DNA of 64,000 nt from Cannabis sativa (lineage: Eukaryota; Streptophyta; Magnoliopsida; Rosales; Cannabaceae): contig NC_083602.1 in assembly GCF_029168945.1 (NCBI RefSeq), positions 87,988,027-88,052,026 of the forward strand. The letters run 5' to 3'. The notes under the pieces are model-generated. The model made no database searches and was not told the DNA's origin. It saw only the letters and a program-made list of their open reading frames with translations. Below, piece by piece: positions 10,266 through 22,424 of this stretch (position 1 is the stretch's first letter; each line of letters starts with the position of its first letter). Made by a program: the position numbers and the translations under genes.

Positions 10266-13254
10266 TTAAAGAGTTAAACTTAACCATTCAGACAATTTTT
10301 TATCCAGTTTCTTCTGTACTACGTCGGCTACGAAAGAATCGAAACATGTGAAGCAGCAACCTCTCATTAGACTTGCTTTGCCACCTGCCATTAATATGTG
10401 TTCACAGGTTGGTGGTGGGGGCATAGCAACAGCTTCATTGCTCCTCCTGTTCTCGAGCTCGCATGCTGCTAAAATGGTGTTTGTTGAACTCCAAGCTATG
10501 TCATTAAACGTACCTTGGGCTAAATCAAAAGAAAACAAAGTCCCCATTGAGCTTTTTCTATTTGCATACCAGCAAGGAACTTAATAAACAAAACTATAAT
10601 GAAGCTACAAAGAAATTTCAACAATATATCAAAATGCATACTCAACATACCTAAATTATTGTCCCGTGACAAGTTCTTTAAATGGTTTTTGACCATTGAC
10701 TTCAGCTGTTCCTTTGCATTTTGAAGATCATCATCCTCTCTGACATAACTATCGTTTAGTCTATTGCTGCACTGTTGGAACTGCTCATAATCTGATAGTG
10801 AATTCCTCTCTGCAAGTCCTGGCCACAACGTCCCATTGACAAAAGTTGGTTCGTGCCCCGTTTGCCTTCTTGATTGGCTTATTATTGAAGATGGAAGATA
10901 AGTATTTTGCACTGTATGTGAAGAACTTTCACATAATGTTTCCTGAGTGAATGGATGGTGGTATGGTACTTCCATGTCTTGTGTATTTGCAAGTTGAATT
11001 GTTGGTAACCTTCCTGTATCAACTGGAGAATTAAGATCAACGACCACATCAGCACCCGAGTTCCCTTCAGCCCTATTCTCAGAACGCAAAAAGCGCATAC
11101 GGTTTTGGATATGGTGTTGGTTACGATGAAAATTCCTTCTTCCTGATACTGTTGGTGCCCCATTTCGGGAGAGTGGAGAAACTGAATTAAGGTCCAAGCT
11201 TTCATTACTATAATTTGCAATGGGTGTGGCTGCTGCTAACTGATCCGAAAAACGAGTCTGGGCAAGGGAACTTGAGGATCCAAGACCAACAGCTCGACAA
11301 CCTTCACAATACCAATTACCTTCAGGTACTTCCCTCTTAAGGCCGACACAATAGGTGTGCGCTGGTGAATCGCAGAGATCACACAATAACATGAGTTCAT
11401 CATCCCCACCTTCATGGCATTCAGTACATATCACATTCTCATAGGGATCGAGATAGCTCCTGAGTTCTTCCTCAGACGGTTGATATACCTGCATAATCAA
11501 GGAACTAATTATAATGCTCAAATATATGAAAGGTCATATTCAATAGGAGGTGGTAATATGAGAGAGCAATGTTTAACCTGATCACGTTCAGGTACTGTTA
11601 TCACCACCTCTCTCAAATCAACTCCTGCTGCAAATCTTGCAGGCTTACTAATTGTACTAAACCTCTGCTTGCACAAAGGACAACGGGATTCCACTTTTGC
11701 CCATTCGACGATGCAGGTAAAACAGAAATAATGAGTGCAGCAATTAAGGGTTCCCCTCACTTTTCTTTTATCTTCCTCTGTAAGGCAAATTCCACATACC
11801 TGTTTTAGGACTTCTACTTTTATTTCCTCTACCTTTTCCTTACCCTTCCTTCCAGTAGATTTTCTTTCCAATGGCAGAACCACATTCTCCACAATTTTAT
11901 CACTCACGATCAAAGGTGAGCTTCTCAAGTTATTTTTTACACAAAACTCCCTAGCTTCTCTCACTTGCTCTCTCTCTTCCTCGGATATGGTGTACTCGTA
12001 TTCAGAAGAACGAGAGGATGCAAAATCTGAATCTGAGTGACAGACAGAACGCCTCCTTTTCCGACCCTTTTTTATTGCACTTTTCTCTCTCAAAACCATG
12101 TCATAATCTTCAAAATCTCCTTCGTCGTCATCATCACATCTTACATTCCTTTTAATTCCACGTTTCTTTTTTACCTTCCTTCTTAATGGCCTTTTTGAAA
12201 CCATGGATTTCCTCCTTTTCTTACCCTTTAAAGAAACCTTCTTCCGCAATACACGCTTGACTGGTTTTGCATGGTTCTTCCTCTTCTTTGTCACCTTTGA
12301 TTCTTCTTCCTCTGAACAATCATCATCATCTGGTGTGAATTCCTCGTCATCATCGTCATCATCATTATTGGGTGTGAATTCCTCATCATCGTCATCATCG
12401 TCATTCTCTTCCTTGTAAGTAAATCTTCTCCTCTTTTGTGATGGTTTAACCCCATTTTTTTGCCTACTTGAGAAATTGGTCTGCACTTTTGATCTTGTTC
12501 TCTTTTTGACCTCTTCCATACCTTCATCTTCATCTTCATCCTCCTCCTCTTCTTCTTCCTCTTCCTCTTCTTCTTCTTCTTCTTCTTCTTCTTCTTCTTC
12601 ATTAGTGGGTGTGAATTCCTCGTCGTCGTCATCATCTTCTTCTTTGCAAGCAACTAATCTCCTCTTCTGAGATGGCCTAACCCCGTTTTTTCGCATGCTA
12701 GAAAAGTTGCTCTGCACTTTTGATCTGATTCTCGTCTTGACATCTTCCAAATCTCCATTCTCATTCTCATCCTCTTCTTCTCCTGCTTCTTTTTCCTCAT
12801 CTTCCTCTTCTACAATAAGTCTTCTGGGGCGGCTTCTGGATTTTGATCTGCCAACCTTATTGACTCTTTTCACTTCCCATTCCTCTTCTTCCTCCTTTTC
12901 CTCAACAAAACTATCACCCTCTTCTTCTTCTTCTTCTTCTTCTTCTTCTTCGGCTTCTTCTCTTTCCTCATCTTCCTCTTCTACAATAGATCTTCTAGGG
13001 CGGCATCTGGATTTTGATCTGCCAACCTTATTCACTCTTTTCACTTTCCTCTCCTCTTCTTCCTTAACAAAACTATCATCTTCTGATGCAAATTCATCCA
13101 CTAAAAAGGGATAATCCTCATCTGAATTACCAGAGACTTCATTATCCTCATCTGACACAACATAATCCTCATCTGAATCATCAGAACCTTTGTCCATCAA
13201 CATAGCTCTCTTTCTTAATTTATGTTTGCTACTCAACTTCCCACCTCTAACCAT
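10266..13254 (-). CDS. RING + PHD finger nuclear protein with charged repeats, 3 exons, 922 aa
   Basis: Exons (minus strand): 11578-13254, 10651-11488, 10266-10519. The start MVRGGKLSSK was chosen because the bases just upstream of the ATG read AACAG, a splice acceptor, so the longer open frame upstream is probably a leader intron. Residues about 20-400 are low-complexity and highly charged, with repeated basic blocks (NKVGRSKSR, PSQKRR) between Glu/Asp runs. A C3HC4 RING finger spans 487-528 (CGIC to CPLC). A PHD finger follows at about 580-623 (CTEC, CDLC, WYCEGC). The remainder is a long Ser/Asn-rich region and a short Cys-containing C-terminus. RING suggests E3 ubiquitin ligase activity and PHD suggests histone-tail binding; both are inferences from the domains. 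Plant proteins of this layout exist but I do not recognise a named gene. Confidence 0.88.
12530..12600 (-). repeat. GAA/GAG trinucleotide expansion coding for polyglutamate
   Basis: A nearly pure TTC/CTC tract on the plus strand encodes about 22 consecutive glutamates within exon 1 of the RING-PHD gene, followed by an Asp/Glu alternation. A second, shorter tract is at about 12921-12960. Such tracts are likely length-polymorphic. Confidence 0.85.
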
Positions 13255-13883
13255 CTGTTTTTCACAACAAAACAAGGTGAAGTTAAAGTTAACGTAAAAA
13301 TTATTCAAAAAGCAAAAAAAAAAAAGTCCAAAATTTCATTGAAACTAATATTAATGGTCAAAACTAACGTTTCAATTTATATTAAAACTCATAATTAAAT
13401 GTAAATATTAATGTATTCACCAACCGAAATCCATACATCAAAATTCAAATCTAATTTAATTCTGAAACTTAAAAAGAAAAGAAAAAACTAAATAACAGAT
13501 TTGAGGTTAGCCTATGTTTGTTTTTTAGGCTCTATTAAATATGTTAATACAAGACCCTCAAAATCAAAATGCAAATAGTTGCTAATCAATCATTTCCTAA
13601 CTGTTATCAAAAAAAAAAAAAACCATTTCCTAACTGCGTTATTATTATTATTTTAAAAAGAAACATATATTTCCTTGTCTAAATAAAAAGTAATCAAATT
13701 ACAATATTCATAGGAAATACGTTACAAAACAAATTTTAATAAATTTTGAACATTCCTTGTAGAGTTTAAATTTATTTAAAATCCAAAGACCGAGCAATCT
13801 TCAAAGTTTTTTGTTTTTTTTTCTTAATATATTTTCAAAAAAAATTACCACTTGGAGATCAAATAAATCTAAAATGGAAAAGC
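13255..13883. other. Gene-free gap between RING-PHD start and second SYP4 copy
   Basis: This should contain the leader and promoter of the RING-PHD gene. It was searched on both strands for the missing SYP4 exon 8 (AERTQ, then a hydrophobic anchor) and nothing like it is present. The sequence is A/T-rich with several homopolymer runs. Confidence 0.6.
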
Positions 13884-16800
13884 CTAGAAATGGTAAGAGA
13901 GGATCACAGATTTATATACAAATATATTGCCATTTCCAAAATTATTCAACAAAAAGACCTTTTTTAGTTGCTTGGGGCCCTCCTCAACTGTTGTTGCAGC
14001 ATTCTGTGTGTAGTCTATCCTATCCCCAACAGTACCCTGTTTGAAAAGAGATTAAATTTAGGACATGGAAAATCCGTTTGAAAATAGCATGCCATATTTT
14101 TCTTGAAAAAAAATAAATGTGCTTAAATTTGGATTTATCTAACCTGTTCTATCACAAGTACTGACAGATCCTTCATAATCTGAGAAAGCTCATTTACAGA
14201 TTCTACAACCTGTAAACAAGGCAAAAAGCATAGCCAATTATTAACTAAGCACTGAATCAATATCAACGAAAATACTTAGTGCAGAGAAGTTCAATTGCCT
14301 GTTGGATCTCTTGCTTTCTTTCTACTGAGAATGCCTCACTGTTTTTAAGTTTTGCAAGCTGGTGCTCATCAAACACCTGTCCACACATTTGTATCACTAC
14401 TAGCTTTTAACTCAAATAAAATATTGGTTAAAAAAATTTCAGTTATCCAGTCAGTATACTCAGAGATTGATCAACAAATATTGACCTTGTCAATGGAATT
14501 TGATCCCCATATTTGAAATGGTTAACAAGATCTGAAAGAAATACAACAGATACAGAAGAAAATTCCAGCATACCATGTTATCCAAATCTTCATCTTCCAC
14601 TCTAGATCTACTTCCATTAAGATTCATATCTATATATACTTCATCACCCTACATCAAAAGGAATGCAGCGTACTTTGTGAGCTTTAAAAGCAATTTACAA
14701 TTCAGTAATTCCTAACAATAAGAGAAAAGTTCACCAGAATTTTAATGCAGGAGCAGATATAAGAGGCTCATGTACTTGCTTTTTATAAATAAAAAACAAT
14801 TCCATGCTTGAAAAATCAGATATAAACTTCCATAACATGCAATGTCCATGGTCAATCCATTTGAAACAATAGCTCTTACATAATCATATACATAGATAAA
14901 TAAATATATTCTTTACTGACCTCTTTTTGCCACCTGAGGCCCTCTAAATAAGCAGACAGTTTCTCTCTTAGCTCCACTGAGAGATTCTTGAGGTCGGTTG
15001 CAAGAGAACGCTGTAGTCGAAACATGCACACAAAACCATAGTCCATCTTTATCTCACTATTTTTCAGACAGTTTAATTTGATTTATGTGTTTGCTTGTGT
15101 TAACCAAAATGTGAATTTCTAACAGTTGCTGGATTGTAGGTATAACACAGCCTGCCTTATTTCTCACCACTATTGTGGAAGGATGCAATATTACATGTAC
15201 TTTTTCTCAACATGAAAAGACAAAGAAACAGTGCTTACAAGTACACAAAAAGAGTGAAGAATAATGAGCAATCTCTAGAGCACTTATTACTAAAGTAATC
15301 TATAATTATTCAGCAACCTCTAGATACATTATATAGCTAGCTATGAAGGTACATGTCACTCTTAATAATAGTTTTTTCCTTGATAATAGTGTAACTAGGG
15401 CACTTTATTGACTATTAGTTTGAGAGAGATTCAAAAGATACCTATAACCTAAAGAGCATACAGTTTTGTTTAATGTCAAATTAGACAAGTTGGCCCTAAA
15501 TTATTAATGCAATTTGAAACAATTATGAAAGGGAAACAAACTTTAAGAACCTTGCAAGCTACTAATGACCATAGGTATTAGGACCGTTCAACAGTGTGGA
15601 TAAAGCATACAGATTAACCTCCACTAAATATAAAATTTAGACGACAGGCAAACAAATATCAATATTGTTTTGCAGAAACTAATAAAGCAAATTGAATTAC
15701 TAAAAAAGATTAAAACAAAGTTATACCTGCACATTTTTTCTGACATTCGAATCTTCAGATGACCCAGCTGCAGAAAGTCTTTGTAGTCTTTTCTCTGTTT
15801 TCCTTATCAAACCAATTATCTCTTGTGTAAGGGCTTCAATTAAGTGTTTATCTTTTCTTCCACCTCTAAAACATGGCATTAAGGCCTTTTCATGGGCTTT
15901 TGTTAGCTCAGACACTTTCACATGCGCATGTTGCACATTTGCTGATATTTCATCAGATACATCCACCCAAGTTGGAGATGGATCAACAGTGAACGCACCC
16001 CTACTGTAGTAATAAAAACATAAGTCACCCCATGAAAGGAACTTCTCAACTTACAGCACTATATACTTTGTTTTGATAATTTAAAGCACTATATACTTGC
16101 ATTGTGCTTCTCAATAATCCAGTTAATACTCATATAGGAAATATTACCCTGATGATAGAATATCATCAGTCAAGTTCACACATCATTCTCCAGCTTAGCA
16201 TCTGGCACCTGACTATACTGATGCAGAAAGGGTTTTTAGAAGCTACAAACTATTTGGTTTTGGCCCTTATTCTCTTAATGAAATTTTTCATATAGGACTT
16301 AGGAAGTAAATGACCCATGACCAGTGAAGGGAAAAGTTCCAAATGAGATTTTCCTGCTGCCATTGGACATGTCGTTACTAAATCGAATTGTCTGAATGAT
16401 CATTGAAACAATATAAGGGTCTAAAACCTAATGCACCACTCCCAAAATCAGTTTTTTATGTTCTACATTCTTGGGCATGCATAGCAAAACAATAGAAATG
16501 ACCGAAATTGCACATAGACACTATACGAAAAAAAGTTCTACCAAATTCCCGACTTGTTTTGATTTTCCCTTCTCGATTTATTCATGTATTAAATTAGAAA
16601 GCACGTCTTAACGAGTCTCTACTTAGTGAAACACAATGCTTTCTACCTTGCCATTGCTTCATTTATTTAATCTATTAGTAAACGAACCCATGAATTGAGT
16701 TTAAACAAGTTTTGCTCCCTTCAATTCCAGTGTAGCTAATTTCTAAAATTGTCTCTAATTTACTTGCATTCTATTTCAACACAAAATTTCCACAAATTGG

Positions 16801-17020
16801 AGAGAAAAAGTGAAAGAGAACGAGACCTTGAATTACCGGGATCGTCAGTACTGAGCGGAGCATAAGACCGATTCGGATTCAGGAGCGACGTATTCGTCAA
16901 CCCAATCGCCGGTCCGCCACCGCCGGAGCTTGTAGAAGCCGATGAACTCGTCGGAGCTTGGAAGATCTTCGAAGCATCCCTAAAATTCCCGAACGACGAG
17001 GTTTGATTCCTCGCCGCCAT
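13884..17020 (-). CDS. SYP4-type syntaxin duplicate lacking the membrane-anchor exon
   Basis: Exons (minus strand): 16827-17020, 15727-16003, 14921-15010, 14574-14648, 14299-14376, 14144-14209, then 13959-14036. They match exons 1-7 of the copy at 428-3731, with equal lengths except exon 7, which has lost one codon. All frames are open and all splice signals intact, including the shared GC donor at 14298. The zero-layer glutamine is kept (VIEQGT), but neighbouring SNARE positions have changed (TVGDRIDYT) and several charged or hydrophobic residues differ (for example LEGLRWQKE versus LKRLRLQKE). Exon 8 with the tail anchor is absent. If exon 7 is read through, 24 further codons rich in F, V, I and N end at a TAG at 13884-13886, giving 310 aa. 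It is either a decaying pseudogene or a soluble Qa-SNARE; expression data would decide. Confidence 0.7.
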
Positions 17021-17390
17021 GGATTTTGACTGGATTCAGATTCAAAGTCGGAAAAAAGAAAAAACAAACCGTTACGAATCAGACGAAGAAAACAACATCG
17101 ACTCAGGTGTCGCCATAATCGATCGAGGTAACGTGGAGAAAGTGGAGAACTTTGTGAGATTAGCCGCCGGGTGTCGGAGAATTTACGGTACGGACGGTGC
17201 TCAGGTTCTCCGGCGAGTTGGAAATGTGGAAAGGAAAAAGATTGGGAGAATTTTGGAAACTTATATTTAAGGTTTAAGTTAGTTGAAAACTTGAGGTTGG
17301 CTCTCTTGGCGTATGCTGTAAAAACAATTAAAATGCGGGGTCAATTTGTAAAGTTTGATATTAATGTGGCTCAATTTGATAATTTTATAT
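13945..17390 (-). repeat. Segmental duplication, copy B
   Basis: This is similar to 650-4080 in exons, introns and 5' flank. Similarity to copy A stops about ten bases into intron 7 (shared GTCTTTTT, then unrelated sequence), which marks either the duplication edge or a later deletion. Confidence 0.8.
14210..14298 (-). other. GC-AG intron (intron 5 of second SYP4 copy)
   Basis: The donor reads CAACAG then GCAATT at 14298-14297 and the acceptor TTTACAG ends at 14210. It is at the same place as the GC donor in the first copy, so the GC donor predates the duplication. Confidence 0.8.
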
Positions 17391-18139
17391 TAATATGTTG
17401 TTTTATTACTATTATTTTGAAAAGATTATTATTATTTTTTCCAACATTTTTATGATAATATGTTTGAGTAAAATGTTTTCTTTTTTTTTTTTAACGAAAA
17501 GCAAAGAGGCTATTTGGCTTCATAACTTAAAACTATTTTTTGTTTTTCAAAATTAAAAATAGTTTTTAAAAACTAATATGGGTCGTTTGGCAAAAGTTTT
17601 TAAAAAACTAGAAAACAGAAAACATCAAAATGTTGTTTTCAATTTTTAAAAACAAATTTTTCTGTCTAACATATTATATTTTATATTTTTACTTGCATAC
17701 TCGGATCCTAGACCCGAAACCATACCCAAATTCGAATCTGGATGAGTTCATGACATGGTATGGTGTTAAAATATTAATTTTTTTTAGTGAGAAAAAATCT
17801 AAAAATAATTTTTAAAAATTTGTGTCAAACACCGTTAAATTTTTAATGTAACAAAAAACTGTTTTCTATTCTTACTTTTAAGAACACAATTTTAAAAACT
17901 GAAAACTGAAAACACAGCTAAACATGATCAAAATGTTAAATGACAATAACCTCCATAAAAAATTTATAATTAAGTTTTTTTTTTTCCTTAACTTAAACAA
18001 TCATTAAAAACGAAAAGGCCAAAACCAAAAAACAAAGTTTAAATGGAAATAAGAGGTTCTACCTTCTTATAGGACAAAAAATAATAAAAAAAAATTAAAA
18101 AAAAATTAAAAAAAAATTAAAAAAAAAAAAGAATGAGCA
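17391..18139. other. Intergenic stretch with a probable foldback element
   Basis: No gene. A sequence beginning GGTCGTTTGGCAAAAG at about 17581 and one ending near 17930 are weakly inverted relative to each other and share runs such as AAAACTGAAAAC. This resembles a common class of plant foldback MITE, but no target duplication could be fixed. The end of the interval (18075-18130) is an A-rich tract with regular TT interruptions. Confidence 0.35.
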
Positions 18140-19200
18140 GCAGCCCACCCACCAGAGCTTCAATCAAAGAATCCAGTTGATCCACAAGAAAACTAAATCA
18201 ATACTTATCTTGCCAGTATGGGCCTTATTAGCAAAAATACCACCGACCAACACTTTACAATTTGAAAGGAGAACCGAACTTTGCCAGTCATGCAAGAAAC
18301 ATAGGGAAGCTGGATGAAGAAGAACACTGGTCTCTCCTTGAGGGGGAGATGAGATATCAAACCTAACGGTCAAAGCTTCCAACACAACTCTGCCATTGTT
18401 CTTCACAATGATAGCTCCCATCCCACAGCACACGAGCCTTTACAAGCAAACATCCAGAAAAATACAAATAATGTTTGCTGGGAAGACCGGCAACACGACA
18501 TCAGCACTATGATCTATAGGAGAACTTCTGATATCAAGAGTCACAATCTAAAGGATCTGGTTTGCAGAGTTTTGAACTAAAGCTTTGATACCGCCACTGT
18601 TGGGTAAATATCCTCATGAGTCATGATAAGCTTTATTCCTTGCCATCCACAGCTCATAGCACAAACAACCTGCGAAAATACTAAAATACACCTTGAGATC
18701 TAAAGGGATGTCAAGATGAATATCGGGGTTTAAGATCCAATTCAATAAGGCAAAAGAATTATCAAAAATTAACTCATCATATTTCAATCCCCATTGACTA
18801 AAAAACCAAGCTCCTTTAGCCGTAGGACATTTAAAAAAGAGATACTAGTCCTCTCCAACATGACAAATTGAGAAAGTCATTCTTGCCAAAAACCTGTTGG
18901 AGATGACTACTAAAAGGCAGAATGTCTCTCACAAGCTTCCACAAGAAAAGGTGGAGACGTTCATGGATCTTAAGCTTCCAAAGATCTTTCCATAGAGGGT
19001 CAAGATAGGCCCACCGATGCTTAATCAAAACTCTATAAGCCAATTTGGTAAAGAAATAAGTTCCTTAGGATGTGTAGGTGGCAACCTCTTCAAAAAAATA
19101 GTCGATTCAGCCAGGCTAGGCACAAACCAGTGGCGAAGCTTATACGAGTCCCAATCACCATTTGCCTTAACCAGATAATGGGTAATAAAAGATGGGGAGA
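18140..19200 (-). mobile_element. LINE retrotransposon fragment (zf-RVT and RNase H region)
   Basis: Translations of the minus strand show the reverse-transcriptase zinc-binding region (WKDLWKLKIHERLHLFLWK at about 18900-18990). This is followed by the typical CPTAKGAWFFSQWGL and CYELWMARNKAYH segments, then an RNase H-like domain (GAIIVKNNGRVVLEAL, then NCKVLVGG) at about 18200-18430. Frames are interrupted. The reverse-transcriptase core is missing, so this is a broken remnant. Confidence 0.8.
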
Positions 19201-19701
19201 CCTCAATAATAGGATTAAAGGCAGTTCGGTAATTATCTTGTTAATTTGTTGTTGATTTTTTTTTTTATTTGTATGTTATTTTTTATTATTATTTAGATGT
19301 TGTTTTCTTATTATTTTTATGTAGTTTTTTGGTTGTTTTCATGCAAGTTTTTTTTTTTCGGGTAGAAAATCGTAAAAAATATATATTTTTTTTTAAAAAA
19401 ATTGAACGTAAAAAATATATATATTTTTTTACAAAAAAATAGTATTTTATGTAATTACCTCTATAAATAAGTTTTGGATGGTAACTAAAAATATATCTTA
19501 ATTTATATATGATATAAAAATAAATTTTTAATTTTATGAAGAAATAACTAATTAATTTTTTATTACCCTTTAAAAAATAGTTTATCATAGCAAAAAAAAT
19601 TACTTTTGAAAACCTAGAAGAATAAAAATAAAACACTTTGGGATTATTTTTATTTTAGACATATCAACTTAGAAAAAAAGTATATTTTAAGATGTGGCCA
19701 T

Positions 19702-21594
19702 TGTTGGAAATTATTTTACCAGGATTTTAGATCTACTCACAAGTATGTTGATTAACACCCTAAATATGAACTTTCTAAAACAATGAAATAAACACATATA
19801 AAGTTTAGGAAACCTTACATTGGGTGCAGCGGAATATAATGACTCATTCCGTTCAGATATTTAGCCCTTGATTCCTTTCTGTAGCAGAGCATTATCAATA
19901 TCTGAACCTGGATCTCTTTCTCTGAATCTTTAGTGCTGAAACTTCTTCTTGCTGAAAGTCTTTATTCACAATCTTCCTCACTATGGTTGAGGTATCACTT
20001 GCTGTGTGTGGGCACTACTCTCACACTAAGGATTTCAAAATTCAAGAGGGAAGAAAGAGAGAGGGAGCGGTCGGCCAAATAGGGAGAGAGAAGGCTCAGG
20101 TTTTTCTCTGAAGGAAAAATAGAAAATTTAAGTGTCATTTTTAGAAGCCTTCACTATCTATTTATAGCATTCCACTAGGTTAGGTTTGAATTATTTCGCA
20201 TTAAAATAATGAAAATGTCAGTTTAAATTCCCTACAAAAGTGGCCGGCCATGCTTAGTGGACTTGGGCCTCACTTTTTGCAATTCTGCAGTTTTATCTTT
20301 TCTGCATCTGATTTTCTCAAAAACGCCAATTTTCTAATTCAACCATTTAAATGCCAATTCTAACTATTTAATAACTATAAATAATTATTAAATAATATTA
20401 TCATTTATCATATTTATTAATTGAACCATACAAAGTATCATAATTAACAAATATGCCCCCAAAAACTCTTTCTTTACAATTTCGCCCTTACTTAGTGAAA
20501 AATTCACAAATAGACATAGTCTAATTTGAGAATTATAACTGATTAATCAAAACCAATTATATGAGTCTTACAAGCAATATTATCTCAACTAGTGCGGGGA
20601 CCATGGGTCTATATAACCGAGCCTCCAATAAGTAGATCAAGAATTTATTACTAAAATTCACTAACTTATTAATTCTTCGTTGAATCCACGCATAGAACTT
20701 AAAATTGCACTCTCAGTATATAGAATGCTCTATATGTTCCACCATATAAACACATCATTAGTTATCCATTGTTATAATCCTAATTTGATCAACGATCCTC
20801 CATATGAATGATCTACACTGTAAAGGGATTAGATTATCGTTACACCCTACAATGTATTTAATCCTTAAAACACTTAATCCCGTATAAATGATATTTCAGC
20901 TTATGTGAAATGAGATCTCCACCATTTATTTTCGTTTGGTCAAGCTCGAAGGAGATCATCCTTTACTTACTATTCGCCAGATAGAAGCTATAAATTCCAC
21001 GTTGATGTTAGCGCTCCCACTCAATTGCACTACCGTATTCCCAAAATGTACGTATCACCTTGACCTAAAAGTAGGCTTAACTAACAAATCAAAGAACACG
21101 AATAGCCTCTCGAGATCGAGCCTAACCATAACAGGATTAAGATCATTTGATCTAGGATCAACTAGGCGATATTGACTTGAATAGATATTACAGTAAGTTT
21201 AATAAATCTAAGTCAAAGTTAAATATCAGTTCCTTCCGATGCATATTCCATGCATCCAACCTGAGCTTTACTTTAACCAATGCTCTGGAAAGAACATAGC
21301 ACTTCTCCAAATGCAAGTAAGCTCTGTTGTAGATTATCATATCAGTAACACCCTGTGTCTGATAAATCTAGGAAACTTTATTCACATAGTCATGTTTACT
21401 TTCCAATGTGTTGACGACACAATAAACAGGATCAAGTATGTGAAAATGGTTTCAAACGAATTCATACATTATGTACATATAATCATTAAATAAATCATGT
21501 GAACCATGGAACATTAAATGTTATTTCTGATCTATATTAATAAGTAAATCTGATTATATTGAAATGAGTTTTATTTAGGGCATATAACCCAACA
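19702..21594 (-). mobile_element. Solo LTR, 1893 bp, 5-bp target duplication GCCAT
   Basis: The element starts TGTTGG and ends CCAACA, and is flanked by GCCAT at 19697-19701 and 21595-21599. No internal coding region, primer-binding site or second LTR lies between these ends, so it is best read as a solo LTR left after recombination between two LTRs. A TATA box, CTATAAATAG on the minus strand at about 20158-20168, suggests transcription toward lower coordinates. The family was not identified. Confidence 0.82.
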
Positions 21595-21599
21595 GCCAT

Positions 21600-22400
21600 A
21601 TATTATTATAAATTATAATTAAGACTTTTCAAGCTATTTTTGTCATTCATTTTGTATTTGAGGTGTATAATTGAAAAAAATAAAATTTGATACAAAGTAC
21701 TTAAAATAGCATTTTGTTTACATTTTAAGACTATATTTTATTTCATTTTTATAGATTTTGATTTTTTAATTACATTTTTACCAAACTCCATAAAAATAAT
21801 ATGACAATAACATGTAAGCAATATAGTACAAATATAAACGAACTCAAAACAACATACAATTTACAAACAACATAGTATGTTATTGCGAAAACAACATAAA
21901 AAACAACAATCCATATTTTTGTTAGAAAAAAAAGAGTTCAAATTCTTAAAGATGTTGAAGAGCCTATAAATTTGTAGTTTTGTAATCTTTTACCAATGTT
22001 TGAGTATTTATGAAAGCATTCCTAGAAAAAAAAGATAATTTTAAAAAAATACAAAAACAACAAAAAATTACAAAAATATAATTTTACTAAATTTTAAATA
22101 TTTTCAAGGTTTTTAAAATTTTATTAAAATACGGTCTTTTTGAGATATTTTTATGTTGTACTCTTATTATTTTATTGTTGATTTTTTATTATTTGTATAT
22201 TAATTTTTTATATTATTTATCGTTATTTTTTATTAATTTTTATATTATTTATCGTTATTTTTTATTAATTTTTGTGTTTTTATAAAATATCTTAAAAAAA
22301 TATATATATAAAAAATTAAACTTAAAAGTAAATTTTTTTTACTAAAAATAATAACTTACTTAATTTTCTCAAGAAAAAAGCTTCCAAAACAGAAAATATC
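21600..22400. other. AT-rich spacer upstream of MTSSB
   Basis: No gene. There is a duplicated short block around 22195-22275 (TTTTTATTAATTTTTATATT and relatives). The rest is low-complexity sequence. Confidence 0.4.
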
Positions 22401-22411
22401 AAGTCCCGTAT

Positions 22412-22424
22412 TGGGCCGGGCCCA
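22412..22424. promoter_or_regulatory. Palindromic site II (TGGGCC) pair in the MTSSB promoter
   Basis: TGGGCCGGGCCCA forms two inverted TGGGCC motifs about 170 bp before the start codon. Site II motifs are bound by TCP factors and are typical of plant nuclear genes for mitochondrial proteins, which fits the downstream gene. Confidence 0.65.

Noticed and set aside
12203..13114. Plus-strand open frames made almost only of serine, phenylalanine and leucine
   Set aside because: They are the antisense of the Glu/Asp/Lys-rich coding repeats of the RING-PHD gene.
13255..13308. N-terminal extension of the RING-PHD frame
   Set aside because: A splice acceptor (AACAG) directly precedes the inner ATG at 13254, so the extension is probably leader intron.
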